64,000 nucleotides of DNA from CALBZE01 sp036381255. Lineage in GTDB: Bacteria > Gemmatimonadota > Gemmatimonadetes > Longimicrobiales > RSA9. The notes under the pieces are model-generated. The model saw only the letters and a list, made by a program, of their open reading frames with translations, was not told where the DNA came from and made no database searches. The translations under genes and the position numbers were made by a program. Every line of letters starts with the position of its first letter. Position 1 is the stretch's first letter. This document shows, one piece after another, positions 43,965 through 54,321 of the stretch. The DNA lies in assembly GCA_036381255.1 (NCBI GenBank), contig DASVDG010000077.1, positions 1 through 64,000 on the forward strand, read 5' to 3'.

Positions 43965-45244
43965 TGCTGGAGCTGAGGCGGATCAGGGAGGAGCCCGCGC
44001 TGGTGCGGGAGCGTCTGGCGCGGCGCGGGGATCCGGAGCTGCTGGAGCAGGTCGACCGGGTCCTGGAGCTCGACGAGGAGCGGCGCAGCCGGATCGCGGC
44101 GGTGGATGAGCTGCGGGCGCGCCGCAACGAGGTGTCGCCGCGGGTCGGCGAGCTGAAGCAGGCGGGCCGGCACGAGGAGGCGGACCGCCTGATCCGCGAG
44201 ATGCGGGAGGTGGCGGAGCGGATCGCCGTGGAGGAGGCGCGCCTCGGCGAGATCGAGGAGGGACTCCGCTCGGTGATGCTCCAGCTTCCGAACCTGCCGG
44301 AGCCGGACGTGCCGGCGGGGGGGGAGGAGTCGAACCGGGTGCTCCGGGAGTGGGGCGAGACGCCGGCGTTCGACTTCGAGCCGAGGCCGCACTGGGAGAT
44401 CGGCGAAGCGCTGGGGGTCCTCGACTTCCCGCGCGGCGCGAAGGTGGCCGGGAGCGGGTTTCCGCTGTTCGTCGGCGCCGGCGCCCGGCTGGAGCGCGCG
44501 CTGATCAACTTCATGATGGACCTGCACGCCCGGGAGCACGGCTACACGGAGGTGTGGCCGCCGTTCCTGGTGAACCGGGAGGCCGCGCTCGGCACCGGGA
44601 ACCTGCCGAAGTTCGGCGAGGACATGTACCAGGTGCCGGAGGACGGGTTGTACCTGGTCCCGACGGCCGAGCTCCCGGTGACGAATCTCCACGCCGGCGA
44701 GCTTCTGGCGCCGGATGCGCTGCCGATCCGGTACGTCGCCTACACGCCGTGCTTCCGGCGTGAGGCGGGCGCGCACGGGAAGGAGACGCGGGGGCTGATC
44801 CGGGTGCACCAGTTCGACAAGGTCGAGCTGGTCCGGTTCGAGCGGCCGGACGCGAGCGAAGCGGCGCTGGAAGAGCTGACGGGGCACGCGGAGACGGTGC
44901 TGCGGCGGCTGGGCCTGCGCTACCGCGTGCTGCTGCTGGCGGGCGGCGACCTCGGGTTCTCGAACGCGAAGACGTACGACCTCGAGGTGTGGGCGCCGGG
45001 CGCCGGCCGTTGGCTCGAGGTGTCGAGCTGCTCCCTCTACACGGACTTCCAGGCCCGTCGGGCGAACATCCGCTTCCGCCCGGAGCCGGGCGCGCGGCCC
45101 GAGTTCGTGCACACGCTGAACGGCTCCGCGCTGGCGCTGGCGCGCGTCGTCGTCGCGCTGCTGGAGAACGGCCAGCAGGCGGACGGCAGCGTGGTGCTGC
45201 CGGAGGCGCTGGCGCCGTACTTCGGCGCGGACCGGATCGGGTAG
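43964..45244 (+). CDS. serS: Seryl-tRNA synthetase
   Basis: A 426-residue class II aminoacyl-tRNA synthetase charging tRNA-Ser (and tRNA-Sec if present). The N-terminal antiparallel coiled coil spans residues 1-110 (rich in Glu/Arg heptads). Motif 2 is CFRREAGAHGKETRG with the HQFDKVE follow-on, and motif 3 is NGSALALARVVVALLEN. Length is normal. The start codon overlaps the stop of the HmuY-like lipoprotein gene, an unusual coupling of an essential enzyme to an envelope protein. Confidence 0.97.
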   Translation: MLELRRIREEPALVRERLARRGDPELLEQVDRVLELDEERRSRIAAVDELRARRNEVSPRVGELKQAGRHEEADRLIREMREVAERIAVEEARLGEIEEGLRSVMLQLPNLPEPDVPAGGEESNRVLREWGETPAFDFEPRPHWEIGEALGVLDFPRGAKVAGSGFPLFVGAGARLERALINFMMDLHAREHGYTEVWPPFLVNREAALGTGNLPKFGEDMYQVPEDGLYLVPTAELPVTNLHAGELLAPDALPIRYVAYTPCFRREAGAHGKETRGLIRVHQFDKVELVRFERPDASEAALEELTGHAETVLRRLGLRYRVLLLAGGDLGFSNAKTYDLEVWAPGAGRWLEVSSCSLYTDFQARRANIRFRPEPGARPEFVHTLNGSALALARVVVALLENGQQADGSVVLPEALAPYFGADRIG

Positions 45245-45349
45245 CCCCGGCCTGCGGCCCGGGCGCGGGCGAGTGCGGGTGCCGGCGCATCGCCGGCCGG
45301 GGTCCTTCCTTCCAACCGCGGACACCTGGCCGGGGAGGTCGCGCAGTCG

Positions 45350-46600
45350 ATGAGGATCCCGTTCCCGACGGTCGCGATGGACCGGCGCCCCTGGCCGGCA
45401 GCGCTCGCCGTGCTCTCGCTCTTCTTCGTCGGTTCGTTCCTGCTCTACACCGAGCTCATGGTGCGGGAGGTGCGCGCGGAGGCGGCCGTCCACTCGCGCA
45501 TGTACGCCATCGTGCAGCGGGGGCTGATCTCGCTCGAGCCCGGCGCGGAGCTGAAGGCGCTGGCGTCGTTGCAGACATCGCTGACGGGGTTGGGGATCCC
45601 GATCGTCGTGCGGGGCGCGGACGGCGAGCCGCAGTGGGTGGCGAACCTGCCGTTCGAGGCGGACCCGGCGGTGGCGACGGATCGGGAGCGGATCCTGGCG
45701 TTCGTCCGGGAGCTCGACCGTCGGAACCCGCCGATCATCGAGCCCGGGATCGGGACGGTGCACTTCGGCTCGCCGCCGGTGCTGAACTGGCTGCGCTGGG
45801 TCCCGCTGCTCCAGGTCGGCACGGCGATCGTGCTGCTGCTGGTCGGGCTCGGGCTGGTGCGGTCCAACGTCCGGGCGGAGCGCGAGCGGATGTGGGCGGC
45901 GATGGCGCGGGAGCTGGCGCACCAGATGGGGACGCCGCTCTCCTCGCTCGTGGGGTGGGTCGAGGTGTTGGCGCTGTCGCCCGAAGAGCGCGACGACCTG
46001 GTCGACGGCGACCGCATCGCGCGGGAGATCGCGGCGGACGTCGAACGGCTGGAGCGCGTCTCGCGCCGCTTCGAGCTGATCGGCAAGCCGCCGGCGCTCG
46101 ACCGCGTCTCCGTGGCGGAGGTGCTCGACGAGCTCGAGCGCTACCTCCGTCCGCGCGTGCCGCGACTGGGCGGCGCGATCCGGTTCCGCGTCCGGGCCCG
46201 GCGCGATGTGCCGCCAGTACGGGCGAACCGCGTGCTGCTGGTGTGGGCGCTGGAGAACGTAGTGCGCAACGCGCTGGATGCACTGGCCGGGCGGGCGGGG
46301 AGCATCCGGGTGGCGGCCGCGGCCGGGCGCGGCAGGGTTCGCTTCTCGGTCTCCGACGACGGCCCCGGGATCCCGGTCGAGTTGCGCAGCCGGATCTTCG
46401 AGCCGGGCGTCACGACGAAGGTCGGCGGCTGGGGCGTCGGCCTCTCGCTCGCGCGCCGGATCATCGAGGAACTGCACGACGGCCGCATCGTGTCGCGTCC
46501 GCGTCGGGGCGGCGGCACCGTGTTCGAGATCGAGCTGCCGGCGCAGGCGGACGGTGCGGCGCGGGACCGGGAGTCGGCCAGTCAGGGCGTGAGGGCGTGA
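45350..46600 (+). CDS. Membrane sensor histidine kinase
   Basis: A 416-residue kinase. Transmembrane helices lie at about 17-34 and 150-170, enclosing a 115-residue periplasmic sensor domain. The HisKA box has H191 in ELAHQMGTPLSSL. The ATPase domain follows with the N box (ENVVRNALDA), G1 (DDGPGIP) and G2 (GWGVGLSLAR). GGTCGC precedes the ATG loosely, and the unit probably reads through from serS (105-base gap). No response regulator gene is adjacent on this strand; the single-domain regulator at 42749 is a candidate partner. Confidence 0.9.
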   Translation: MRIPFPTVAMDRRPWPAALAVLSLFFVGSFLLYTELMVREVRAEAAVHSRMYAIVQRGLISLEPGAELKALASLQTSLTGLGIPIVVRGADGEPQWVANLPFEADPAVATDRERILAFVRELDRRNPPIIEPGIGTVHFGSPPVLNWLRWVPLLQVGTAIVLLLVGLGLVRSNVRAERERMWAAMARELAHQMGTPLSSLVGWVEVLALSPEERDDLVDGDRIAREIAADVERLERVSRRFELIGKPPALDRVSVAEVLDELERYLRPRVPRLGGAIRFRVRARRDVPPVRANRVLLVWALENVVRNALDALAGRAGSIRVAAAAGRGRVRFSVSDDGPGIPVELRSRIFEPGVTTKVGGWGVGLSLARRIIEELHDGRIVSRPRRGGGTVFEIELPAQADGAARDRESASQGVRA

Positions 46601-46753
46601 CGGCCGCGGTGCGCGCGGCGACGGCGTTCGCCGCTCGGGGCGGTCGGGGCGGCGGCGTTCGTGCGCGGGCGCGTGGCGCCGCGGCGTCGCTTCGGCATGA
46701 GACCGCGTGCGCGGCGGCGGAGCCCGCAGGGGATCGCAGGGTATGGATGGGGC

Positions 46754-49033
46754 ATGAGTGAAGAGCCGGAGTACACGCGAGGATTGAATCCCGAGCAGCG
46801 CGCGGCCGTCGAGCATTTCGAGGGGCCGCTGCTCGTACTGGCGGGCGCCGGGTCCGGCAAGACGCGCGTGCTGACGACGCGCATCGCGCACCTGATCGAG
46901 GAGCACGGCGTGGACCCGGCGTCGATCCTCGCGGTGACGTTCACGAACAAGGCCGCGGGCGAGATGCGGGAGCGGGTGCGGCACCTGCTGGGTCAGGAGC
47001 CGGCGGGGATGTGGGTCGGCACGTTCCACGCGATCGGCGCGCGGATCCTGCGGCGACACGCAACGCGGCTGGGGTGGTCGCCGAACTTCAGCATCTACGA
47101 CGCGGACCAGACGCTGCGCGAGATCAAGCGCGTCATGGAGCGGCTCGGCCTGTCGATCAAGCGCTGGCACCCGAAGGCGGTGCAGTCGTCGATCTCGTCG
47201 GCGAAGGACAAGCTGATCGACCCGGACGAGTACGCGACGCTGGCGCGCGATGCGTTCACGCGCGTCGTCGCGGACGTGTATCCGGCGTACCAGGCGGCGC
47301 TGAAGGAGCAGAACGCGTTCGACTTCGACGACCTGCTGGTCAAGCCGGTCGAGCTGCTGGCGGCCGACGCCGGCGCGCTGCGCGACTACCGTGCGCGGTT
47401 CCACTTCATCCTCGTCGACGAGTACCAGGACACGAACCACGCGCAGTACAAGTTCGTCGAGCTGCTGGCGCGCGAGCACGAGAACCTGATGGTCGTCGGC
47501 GACGACGACCAGTCGATCTACGGCTGGCGCGGCGCGGACATCCGCAACATCCTCGACTTCGAGAGCGATTTTCCGGACGCGCGCGTGATCCGGCTGGAGC
47601 GGAACTACCGTTCGACGGCGCGGATCCTCGAGGCGGCGAATCGCGTGATCGCGGAGAACGTGCGTCGCAAGGGGAAGACGCTACGGACGGACGCGGGGCC
47701 GGGCGAGGCACTGACGCTGGTCGAGACGGCGGACGAGCGGGACGAAGCGGAGTGGATCGCGGACGAGATCGAGACGCGGCTGGCGGAGGACGGGAGCCGG
47801 ACGCCACGCGACTTCGTGGTGCTGTACCGCACGAACGCGCAGTCGCGGGCGCTCGAGGACGCGTTCCGCCGCCGGGACCTGCCGTACCAGATCGTGGGTG
47901 GGACGCGCTTCTACGAGCGGCGCGAGATCATGGACGTGCTCGCGTACCTCCGGCTGATCTCGAATCCGCGGGACGCCGGCGCGTTCGACCGGATCGTGAA
48001 CTACCCGCGGCGCGGGATCGGCGACACGACGAAGGGCCGGCTGCTCTCGTGGGCGGCGGAGCGCGGGTTGTCGCCGGTGGATGCCGCGGCGCGCGCCGGC
48101 GAGTGTGCCGAGCTGACGTCGGGCGGCGCGCGGGCGCTCGCGACGTTCGCGGAGCTGATCCGCCGCTTCCGGGGATTGGCGGCGCACCTCGGCGTGGGCG
48201 AGCTCCTCGAGAAGCTGATCGAGGAGATCGGGCTGATCGACGCGCTGCACGACGAGGGGCCGGAAGGCGAGGAGCGGATCGAAAACGTGCGCGAGCTGGA
48301 GGCGGCGGCGCACGAGTTCGACGAGCGGGAGGTCGAGGCGGAGGACGAGGAGGAGGCCGCGCCGGACGCGACGCCGCTCGACCTGTTCCTCCAGAAGGTC
48401 GCGCTCGTGGCCGACGTCGATCGCCACGACCCGGCGGCGCACGCGGTCACGCTGATGACGCTGCACAACGCGAAGGGGCTGGAATTCCCGTTCGTCTTCA
48501 TCGGCGGCCTCGAGGACGGCCTGTTCCCACTCGCCCGGGCGTACGATGATCCGGACACGCTCGAGGAGGAGCGGCGCCTGTTCTACGTCGGGATCACGCG
48601 GGCGCGGCAGAAGCTGTACCTGACGCATGCGCGCATGCGGCGCCGGGCGGGCGAGACGATGGCGTGCGTGCCGTCGAGCTTCCTGGAGCCGCTGCCGGAG
48701 ACGTTGCTGGACCGGCGGGTGTCCGCCACATTGGCCCGGAGCCGGCACCGGAGCGAGCGGCGCTGGCGGGATCGCGTGGCCGCGGGCGGCGCGCGCGACG
48801 GATCGGACGCGTTCACGTCCGACGAGCCGAGCGGGCTGGTCATCGACTACAGCGACGCGCAGGATGCGCCGCGGTTCATCAAGGGCGAGCGCGTACGGCA
48901 CCCGCAGTTCGGCCGGGGGATCATCCGCGATCTGAGCGGCTTCGGCCGCGACCTGAAGGCGGTCATCGAATTCGAGAGCGTGGGGCGCAAGAAGGTGGTG
49001 CTGCGCTACGCGAATCTTCAGAAGGAGCTCTAG
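46754..49033 (+). CDS. pcrA: UvrD/PcrA-type ATP-dependent DNA helicase
   Basis: A 759-residue SF1A 3'-5' helicase for repair and replication-conflict clearing. Motif I is GAGSGKT (31-37), motif Ia VTFTNKAAGEM, motif II DEYQDT (222-227), motif III DDDQSIYGWRGA and motif VI VGITRARQKLYLTHA. The C-terminal Tudor-like domain (GERVRHPQFGRGIIRDLSG) is the part PcrA uses to touch RNA polymerase. An acidic insert EVEAEDEEEAAPDAT lies in the 2B region. The ATG with ATGGGGC upstream begins the conserved sequence. gatC follows after 10 bases. Confidence 0.95.
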   Translation: MSEEPEYTRGLNPEQRAAVEHFEGPLLVLAGAGSGKTRVLTTRIAHLIEEHGVDPASILAVTFTNKAAGEMRERVRHLLGQEPAGMWVGTFHAIGARILRRHATRLGWSPNFSIYDADQTLREIKRVMERLGLSIKRWHPKAVQSSISSAKDKLIDPDEYATLARDAFTRVVADVYPAYQAALKEQNAFDFDDLLVKPVELLAADAGALRDYRARFHFILVDEYQDTNHAQYKFVELLAREHENLMVVGDDDQSIYGWRGADIRNILDFESDFPDARVIRLERNYRSTARILEAANRVIAENVRRKGKTLRTDAGPGEALTLVETADERDEAEWIADEIETRLAEDGSRTPRDFVVLYRTNAQSRALEDAFRRRDLPYQIVGGTRFYERREIMDVLAYLRLISNPRDAGAFDRIVNYPRRGIGDTTKGRLLSWAAERGLSPVDAAARAGECAELTSGGARALATFAELIRRFRGLAAHLGVGELLEKLIEEIGLIDALHDEGPEGEERIENVRELEAAAHEFDEREVEAEDEEEAAPDATPLDLFLQKVALVADVDRHDPAAHAVTLMTLHNAKGLEFPFVFIGGLEDGLFPLARAYDDPDTLEEERRLFYVGITRARQKLYLTHARMRRRAGETMACVPSSFLEPLPETLLDRRVSATLARSRHRSERRWRDRVAAGGARDGSDAFTSDEPSGLVIDYSDAQDAPRFIKGERVRHPQFGRGIIRDLSGFGRDLKAVIEFESVGRKKVVLRYANLQKEL

Positions 49034-49043
49034 GGGGATCGGA

Positions 49044-49427
49044 ATGGCGGTCACACGGGAGGACGTGCTCCGGGTCGCGGCGCTCGCGCGGCTGCGGCTC
49101 ACGGGGGAGGAGGTCGAGCGCTTCACCGCGCAGCTCAACGGCATCCTCGCCCACATGGAGGAGCTTAATACGCTCGATGTCGGGGGCGTGGAGGCGGTCG
49201 GCGGCGCGACCGAGGGGAGAGCGCCGCTGCGCGCGGAGGATGCGGCGCCGGATCGCCTGGCGGTCCCCGCGTCCGAGCTGGCGCCGGCGTGGCGGGACGG
49301 CTTCTTCGCGGTGCCGCGGCTGGCGGCGCTGGACGCCGGCGAGCTGGAGGAGCCGTTCGCGGACAAGGCGACGGCGGAGCCGGCCGGGCGGCCGGCGCCC
49401 GAGGACCTCGAAGGGAGGGCGAAGTGA
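49044..49427 (+). CDS. gatC: Glu/Asp-tRNA amidotransferase subunit C
   Basis: A 127-residue subunit that clamps GatA and GatB together. The N-terminal 95 residues carry the GatC pattern (VTREDVLRVAALARLRLT, then LNGILAHMEELNTLDV, then LRAED). A C-terminal extension of about 30 residues (FADKATAEPAGRPAPED) is longer than usual. A GGGGG run precedes the ATG. It overlaps gatA as GTGA. Confidence 0.92.
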   Translation: MAVTREDVLRVAALARLRLTGEEVERFTAQLNGILAHMEELNTLDVGGVEAVGGATEGRAPLRAEDAAPDRLAVPASELAPAWRDGFFAVPRLAALDAGELEEPFADKATAEPAGRPAPEDLEGRAK

Positions 49428-50872
49428 GCGCGCACATGCGGCCGTTGCGGGAGCTGGTGGCGGCGGTGCGCGGCGGTCGGACCTCCGCGGTGGAGGTCGT
49501 GCGCTCGGCGCTGGACGCGATCGAGCGCGAGGACGGCGGGCCGGACGGGCTGCACGCGTTCCTGTCGGTGGACCGCGAGGCCGCGGAGGCGCGGGCCGCG
49601 GACGTCGACCGGGCGGTGGCCGAGGGGCGCGGCGCGCTGCCGCTGCTCGGCGTGCCGGTCGCGGTCAAGGACAACATCTGCACGCTCGACCTGCCGACGA
49701 CGTGCGGCTCCCGGATCCTCGAGGGGTACCGGTCGCCGTACGAGGCCACGGTGGTCCGGCGGCTGCGCGAGGCGGGCGCGATCATCGTCGGGAAGACGAA
49801 CCTGGACGAGTTCGCGATGGGCTCGTCGATGGAGAACTCCGCGTTCGGGCCGACACGCAACCCGCACGACCGGGGCCGGGTGCCGGGCGGCTCGTCGGGC
49901 GGCTCGGCGGCGGCGGTGGCGGCGGGGTTGGTCCCGGCCGCGCTCGGCTCGGAGACGGGCGGTTCCGTGCGGCAGCCGGCGGCGTTCTGCGGCGTGGTCG
50001 GGATCAAGCCGACGTACGGTCGGGTGAGCCGCTACGGGCTGGTGGCGTTCGCGTCGTCGCTCGACCAGGTCGGCACGTTCGGCCGGACGGTCGAGGACGC
50101 GGCGCTGCTGCTCGAAGTGATCAGCGGACCGGACCGGCTCGATTCCACGACGGCCGACCGCCCGGCGCCGGAGCTGACCGCGGAAATCGACCGCGGGGTG
50201 GAGGGGATGGTCGTCGGGGTGCCGAAGGAGTACTTCCCCGACGAGCTCGACGACCGGATCGCCGCGCTCTGCCGCGATGCGATCGAGCGGCTGCGCGCGG
50301 CCGGCGCCGAGATTCGCGAGATCTCGCTCCCGCACTCGCGGTACGCGATCCCGACGTACTACATCGTCGCACCGGCCGAGGCGTCGAGCAACCTCGCGCG
50401 CTACGACGGCGTGCGCTACGGGGTGCGCGCGGCGGACGCGGACTCGACGGCGGCGGTCTACGAGGCCACGCGGTCGGCCGGCTTCGGCGCCGAGGTGAAG
50501 CGCCGGATCATGCTGGGCACGTACGCGCTGTCGGCCGGCTACTACGACCAGTATTACGGCCGCGCGCAGCGGGTGCGGGCGTTGATCGCGCAGGACTTCC
50601 GCCGCGCGTTCGACGCGGGCGTCGACGTCGTCTTCACGCCGACGACGCCGTCCGTCGCGTTCCGCTTCGGCGAGCGCGTCGAGGATCCGTACCAGATGTA
50701 CCTGGCCGACATCTTCACGGTGACGGCGAACCTGGCGGCGATCCCGGGGATCTCGGTGCCGATCGGTACGGTCGACGGCCTGCCGGCGGGCGGCCAGTTC
50801 CTGGCGGACCGTTGGGGCGAGGCGACCATGGTGCGCGCGGCTGCGGCGCTCGAACGCGCGCTGAAGGCGTAG
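49424..50872 (+). CDS. gatA: Glu/Asp-tRNA amidotransferase subunit A
   Basis: A 482-residue amidase that frees ammonia from glutamine for the transamidation of Glu-tRNA-Gln or Asp-tRNA-Asn. The Ser-cisSer-Lys triad is K82 (VAVKDN), S157 (GGSSGGS) and S181 (SETGGSVRQP), with the same spacing as in characterised GatA. The GTG start overlaps the gatC stop (GTGA) and has GGAGG six bases upstream; an ATG four codons later is the alternative. The presence of gatCAB implies that Gln-tRNA or Asn-tRNA is made indirectly. Confidence 0.96.
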   Translation: MSAHMRPLRELVAAVRGGRTSAVEVVRSALDAIEREDGGPDGLHAFLSVDREAAEARAADVDRAVAEGRGALPLLGVPVAVKDNICTLDLPTTCGSRILEGYRSPYEATVVRRLREAGAIIVGKTNLDEFAMGSSMENSAFGPTRNPHDRGRVPGGSSGGSAAAVAAGLVPAALGSETGGSVRQPAAFCGVVGIKPTYGRVSRYGLVAFASSLDQVGTFGRTVEDAALLLEVISGPDRLDSTTADRPAPELTAEIDRGVEGMVVGVPKEYFPDELDDRIAALCRDAIERLRAAGAEIREISLPHSRYAIPTYYIVAPAEASSNLARYDGVRYGVRAADADSTAAVYEATRSAGFGAEVKRRIMLGTYALSAGYYDQYYGRAQRVRALIAQDFRRAFDAGVDVVFTPTTPSVAFRFGERVEDPYQMYLADIFTVTANLAAIPGISVPIGTVDGLPAGGQFLADRWGEATMVRAAAALERALKA

Positions 50873-50882
50873 GGAGGCGGGG

Positions 50883-52325
<1,443 letters not shown>

Positions 52326-52395
52326 CGGGCGGCGCGCCCGCGCTCGTTCCGGCGGGATCGGCCGCCGCCGGCGCGGTGGTCCGGCCGCCGCCCCC

Positions 52396-52438
52396 GCAAT
52401 TCGGCCGCCGTCGGAACCCCCGCCGGCGGCCGAATTGC
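52396..52438. terminator. Bidirectional hairpin between gatB and the phospholipase-like gene
   Basis: A perfect 15-bp stem (GCAATTCGGCCGCCG with its complement) around a 13-base loop. It lies between two convergent operons, two bases from one stop and 70 from the other. Good candidate for ending both. Confidence 0.78.
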
Positions 52439-52439
52439 A

Positions 52440-53363
52440 TCAACCGCCGGCGGGCGGGATCTGCCGGTCGCGCCAGTAGCCGAGCTCGATGTGCGGCAGC
52501 GGGAAGAAGTCGTCGGCCAGCTCGGCCAGGCGCGACGATTCGCGGAAGATGCCGTCGCGGATCGCCATGCGTCGGACGCGCTTCGCCATCTGGAGGTTGA
52601 CCTCGCCGATGGGGTCGAGCGCGGCCGGGAGCGAAGCGCGGCGACGGAGCAGGTAGTCGACGATCGAGTCGAACGCGTGCGAGAGGTAGAGCTCGACGTC
52701 GACGTCGTGCAGGTCCCACCGCGAGCGCTGGACCACGCGGTCGAACGCCGCCTTCCAGCGGTCGTTGTCCTGTACCCGGATCATCCCGCGGAAGATGCGG
52801 CGGTTCGTCTCGAACGAGAAGATCGTGCCGCTGAGCACGCGGTCGAACAGCGCGTCGGCCTCGGTGTGGTCGTAGTCCATGACGACGGAACGCGCGAGTG
52901 CGGCGAAACGTTCGCCGAGGCGCGCGTCCATGCGGTGTTCCCAGTACGAATGGCCGAGCGCCCTCGTCGAGCTGGTCAGCAGCAGCTGGCGCGGGACGAA
53001 GAAGTTGTGCGCGATGGTGTCGGCCGCGAGGTGGCTGAGGTAGCCGAGGGCGACGGCTCGCAGCCGATCGTTCTCCGCCTCTTCGTAGATCTCTTCGCCG
53101 ACGTGCCAGTAATGGCAGTGCCGGCCAACGGGGACGTACTTCTTGGCGAGCGAGATGTCGGCCGCCATCGAGCCGTAGAGGAAGCTCTGCGGGTGGGCGC
53201 GGAGCAGCTCGGCGATGACGGGCGGAAGGAACGCGAGGTTGCCGAGCAGCTGTTCGCCGAGGAACACGTGCGTGGCCGGACCGAACGCCCACGCGTCGTT
53301 CGGCAGGAGCAGCAGAAGCGCGAGCGCCGCGGCAGCGGCGACGAGGGTCCGTGAGATGTCCAC
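52440..53363 (-). CDS. Zinc-dependent phospholipase C-like protein
   Basis: A 307-residue exported all-helical protein. The signal (AAAAALALLLLLPNDAWA) ends so that the mature protein begins FGPATH, close to the WGxxTH start of the Zn-dependent PLC/nuclease P1 group. Further candidate metal ligands sit in MAADISLAKK, CHYWH and YLSHLAADTIAHN. The fold would hydrolyse phosphodiester bonds in the periplasm. It closes the eight-gene operon starting at 58133; the gap to the YtxH-like gene is 14 bases. The substrate is unknown. Confidence 0.78.
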   Translation of the reverse strand: MDISRTLVAAAAALALLLLLPNDAWAFGPATHVFLGEQLLGNLAFLPPVIAELLRAHPQSFLYGSMAADISLAKKYVPVGRHCHYWHVGEEIYEEAENDRLRAVALGYLSHLAADTIAHNFFVPRQLLLTSSTRALGHSYWEHRMDARLGERFAALARSVVMDYDHTEADALFDRVLSGTIFSFETNRRIFRGMIRVQDNDRWKAAFDRVVQRSRWDLHDVDVELYLSHAFDSIVDYLLRRRASLPAALDPIGEVNLQMAKRVRRMAIRDGIFRESSRLAELADDFFPLPHIELGYWRDRQIPPAGG

Positions 53364-53377
53364 TTCCGTTCGATCGA

Positions 53378-53752
53378 CTACACGCCCATCCGCCGGGCGC
53401 CCTTCCTGAGCGACTTCTGCGCCTGCCCGACCCGGGTTTCCAGCGTGCGGACCAACTCGTCACGGGTGGTCGTGATCGCTGTGGTCAGCTCGTCCCGGAC
53501 GTCGCGCACCAACCGCCGTCCGGCGTCCCGGAGCGCGGTCCCCGCGTCCGCGGCCGCGGACGCGCCTTCGCCGAACCCCTCGCGCGCCCGCCGCGCGTCC
53601 CTGCGCACCCGCTTCCGGTACGGTTCCAGCTCCCGGCGGACGCGCTCACCGATCGGCGGCGGCTCGGGGCGGAGCAGGAGCACCAGCGCGGCTCCGGCCA
53701 CCGCCCCGATCGCGAGCGCGGCAAGGAAATCCATCGTATCCCGTTGAGGCAT
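53378..53752 (-). CDS. YtxH-like membrane-anchored coiled-coil protein
   Basis: A 124-residue protein with one N-terminal transmembrane helix (AALAIGAVAGAALVLLL) followed by a highly charged amphipathic helix. This is the YtxH (gas-vesicle/stress) layout. It carries no enzyme motif and may scaffold or stiffen the envelope. GAGGGGG lies directly upstream of the first ATG; a second ATG is six codons in. It is flanked in the operon by the DUF948-like gene. Confidence 0.7.
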   Translation of the reverse strand: MPQRDTMDFLAALAIGAVAGAALVLLLRPEPPPIGERVRRELEPYRKRVRRDARRAREGFGEGASAAADAGTALRDAGRRLVRDVRDELTTAITTTRDELVRTLETRVGQAQKSLRKGARRMGV

Positions 53753-53774
53753 GGTCGCCCCCTCACTGCACCGA

Positions 53775-54302
53775 TCAATCGTCGTCCGCGGCGTCCGCCG
53801 GCCGGGGCCGCAGGATGCGCGGCCCGCGCAAGGCCTCCGCGGCCGCGTGGAGGCCGCGCGCCGTGGCCGCCGCGTCGAGCAGTACGTCCTCGACCTCCGA
53901 CTGCACCGTGTCCAGCACGGCGCCGAAGCGCCGGACGCGCTCCTCGGCCGCCTGAATGGCGTCGCGGAGCTGGCGGTTCAGGTCCTCGACGGTGTCGTTG
54001 ACCTGATCGGCGTTCCGGCGGACGCGCTCGCTGATCCCGGCGGCGTCGCCCGCGATCCGGCCGGCCTGCTCGAGCAGCGGCTCCGCTTTCGGCGCGAGGC
54101 GGTCCACCACTCGCTCGAGCGAGCGCAGCACGCGGTTCGCCGCCCGCAGCATGTACAACCCTGCAACGGCCAGACCGATCCCCATGAGCGCGAGCAGAAC
54201 GGTCCCGACGGCGGCCGCGGTCTCGGCCCAGGCGATCCACTCGAGCCGTCCCGCGAGCTCCGCGGCGTCCTGCACGAGTGCGACGGACATCATCCCGTTC
54301 AA
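53775..54302 (-). CDS. DUF948-like membrane coiled-coil protein
   Basis: A 175-residue protein. A hydrophobic helix (TVLLALMGIGLAVAGLYML, residues about 33-53) is followed by a long coiled coil with heptads (VNDTVEDLNRQLRDAIQAAE). DUF948 and YtxH proteins often occur side by side, as here. TTG is taken as the start because GGAGGGAGCC precedes it at good spacing; the ATG pair three codons later is the alternative. No catalytic residue is visible. Confidence 0.68.
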   Translation of the reverse strand: MNGMMSVALVQDAAELAGRLEWIAWAETAAAVGTVLLALMGIGLAVAGLYMLRAANRVLRSLERVVDRLAPKAEPLLEQAGRIAGDAAGISERVRRNADQVNDTVEDLNRQLRDAIQAAEERVRRFGAVLDTVQSEVEDVLLDAAATARGLHAAAEALRGPRILRPRPADAADDD

Positions 54303-54321
54303 GGCTCCCTCCCTCCACTCC

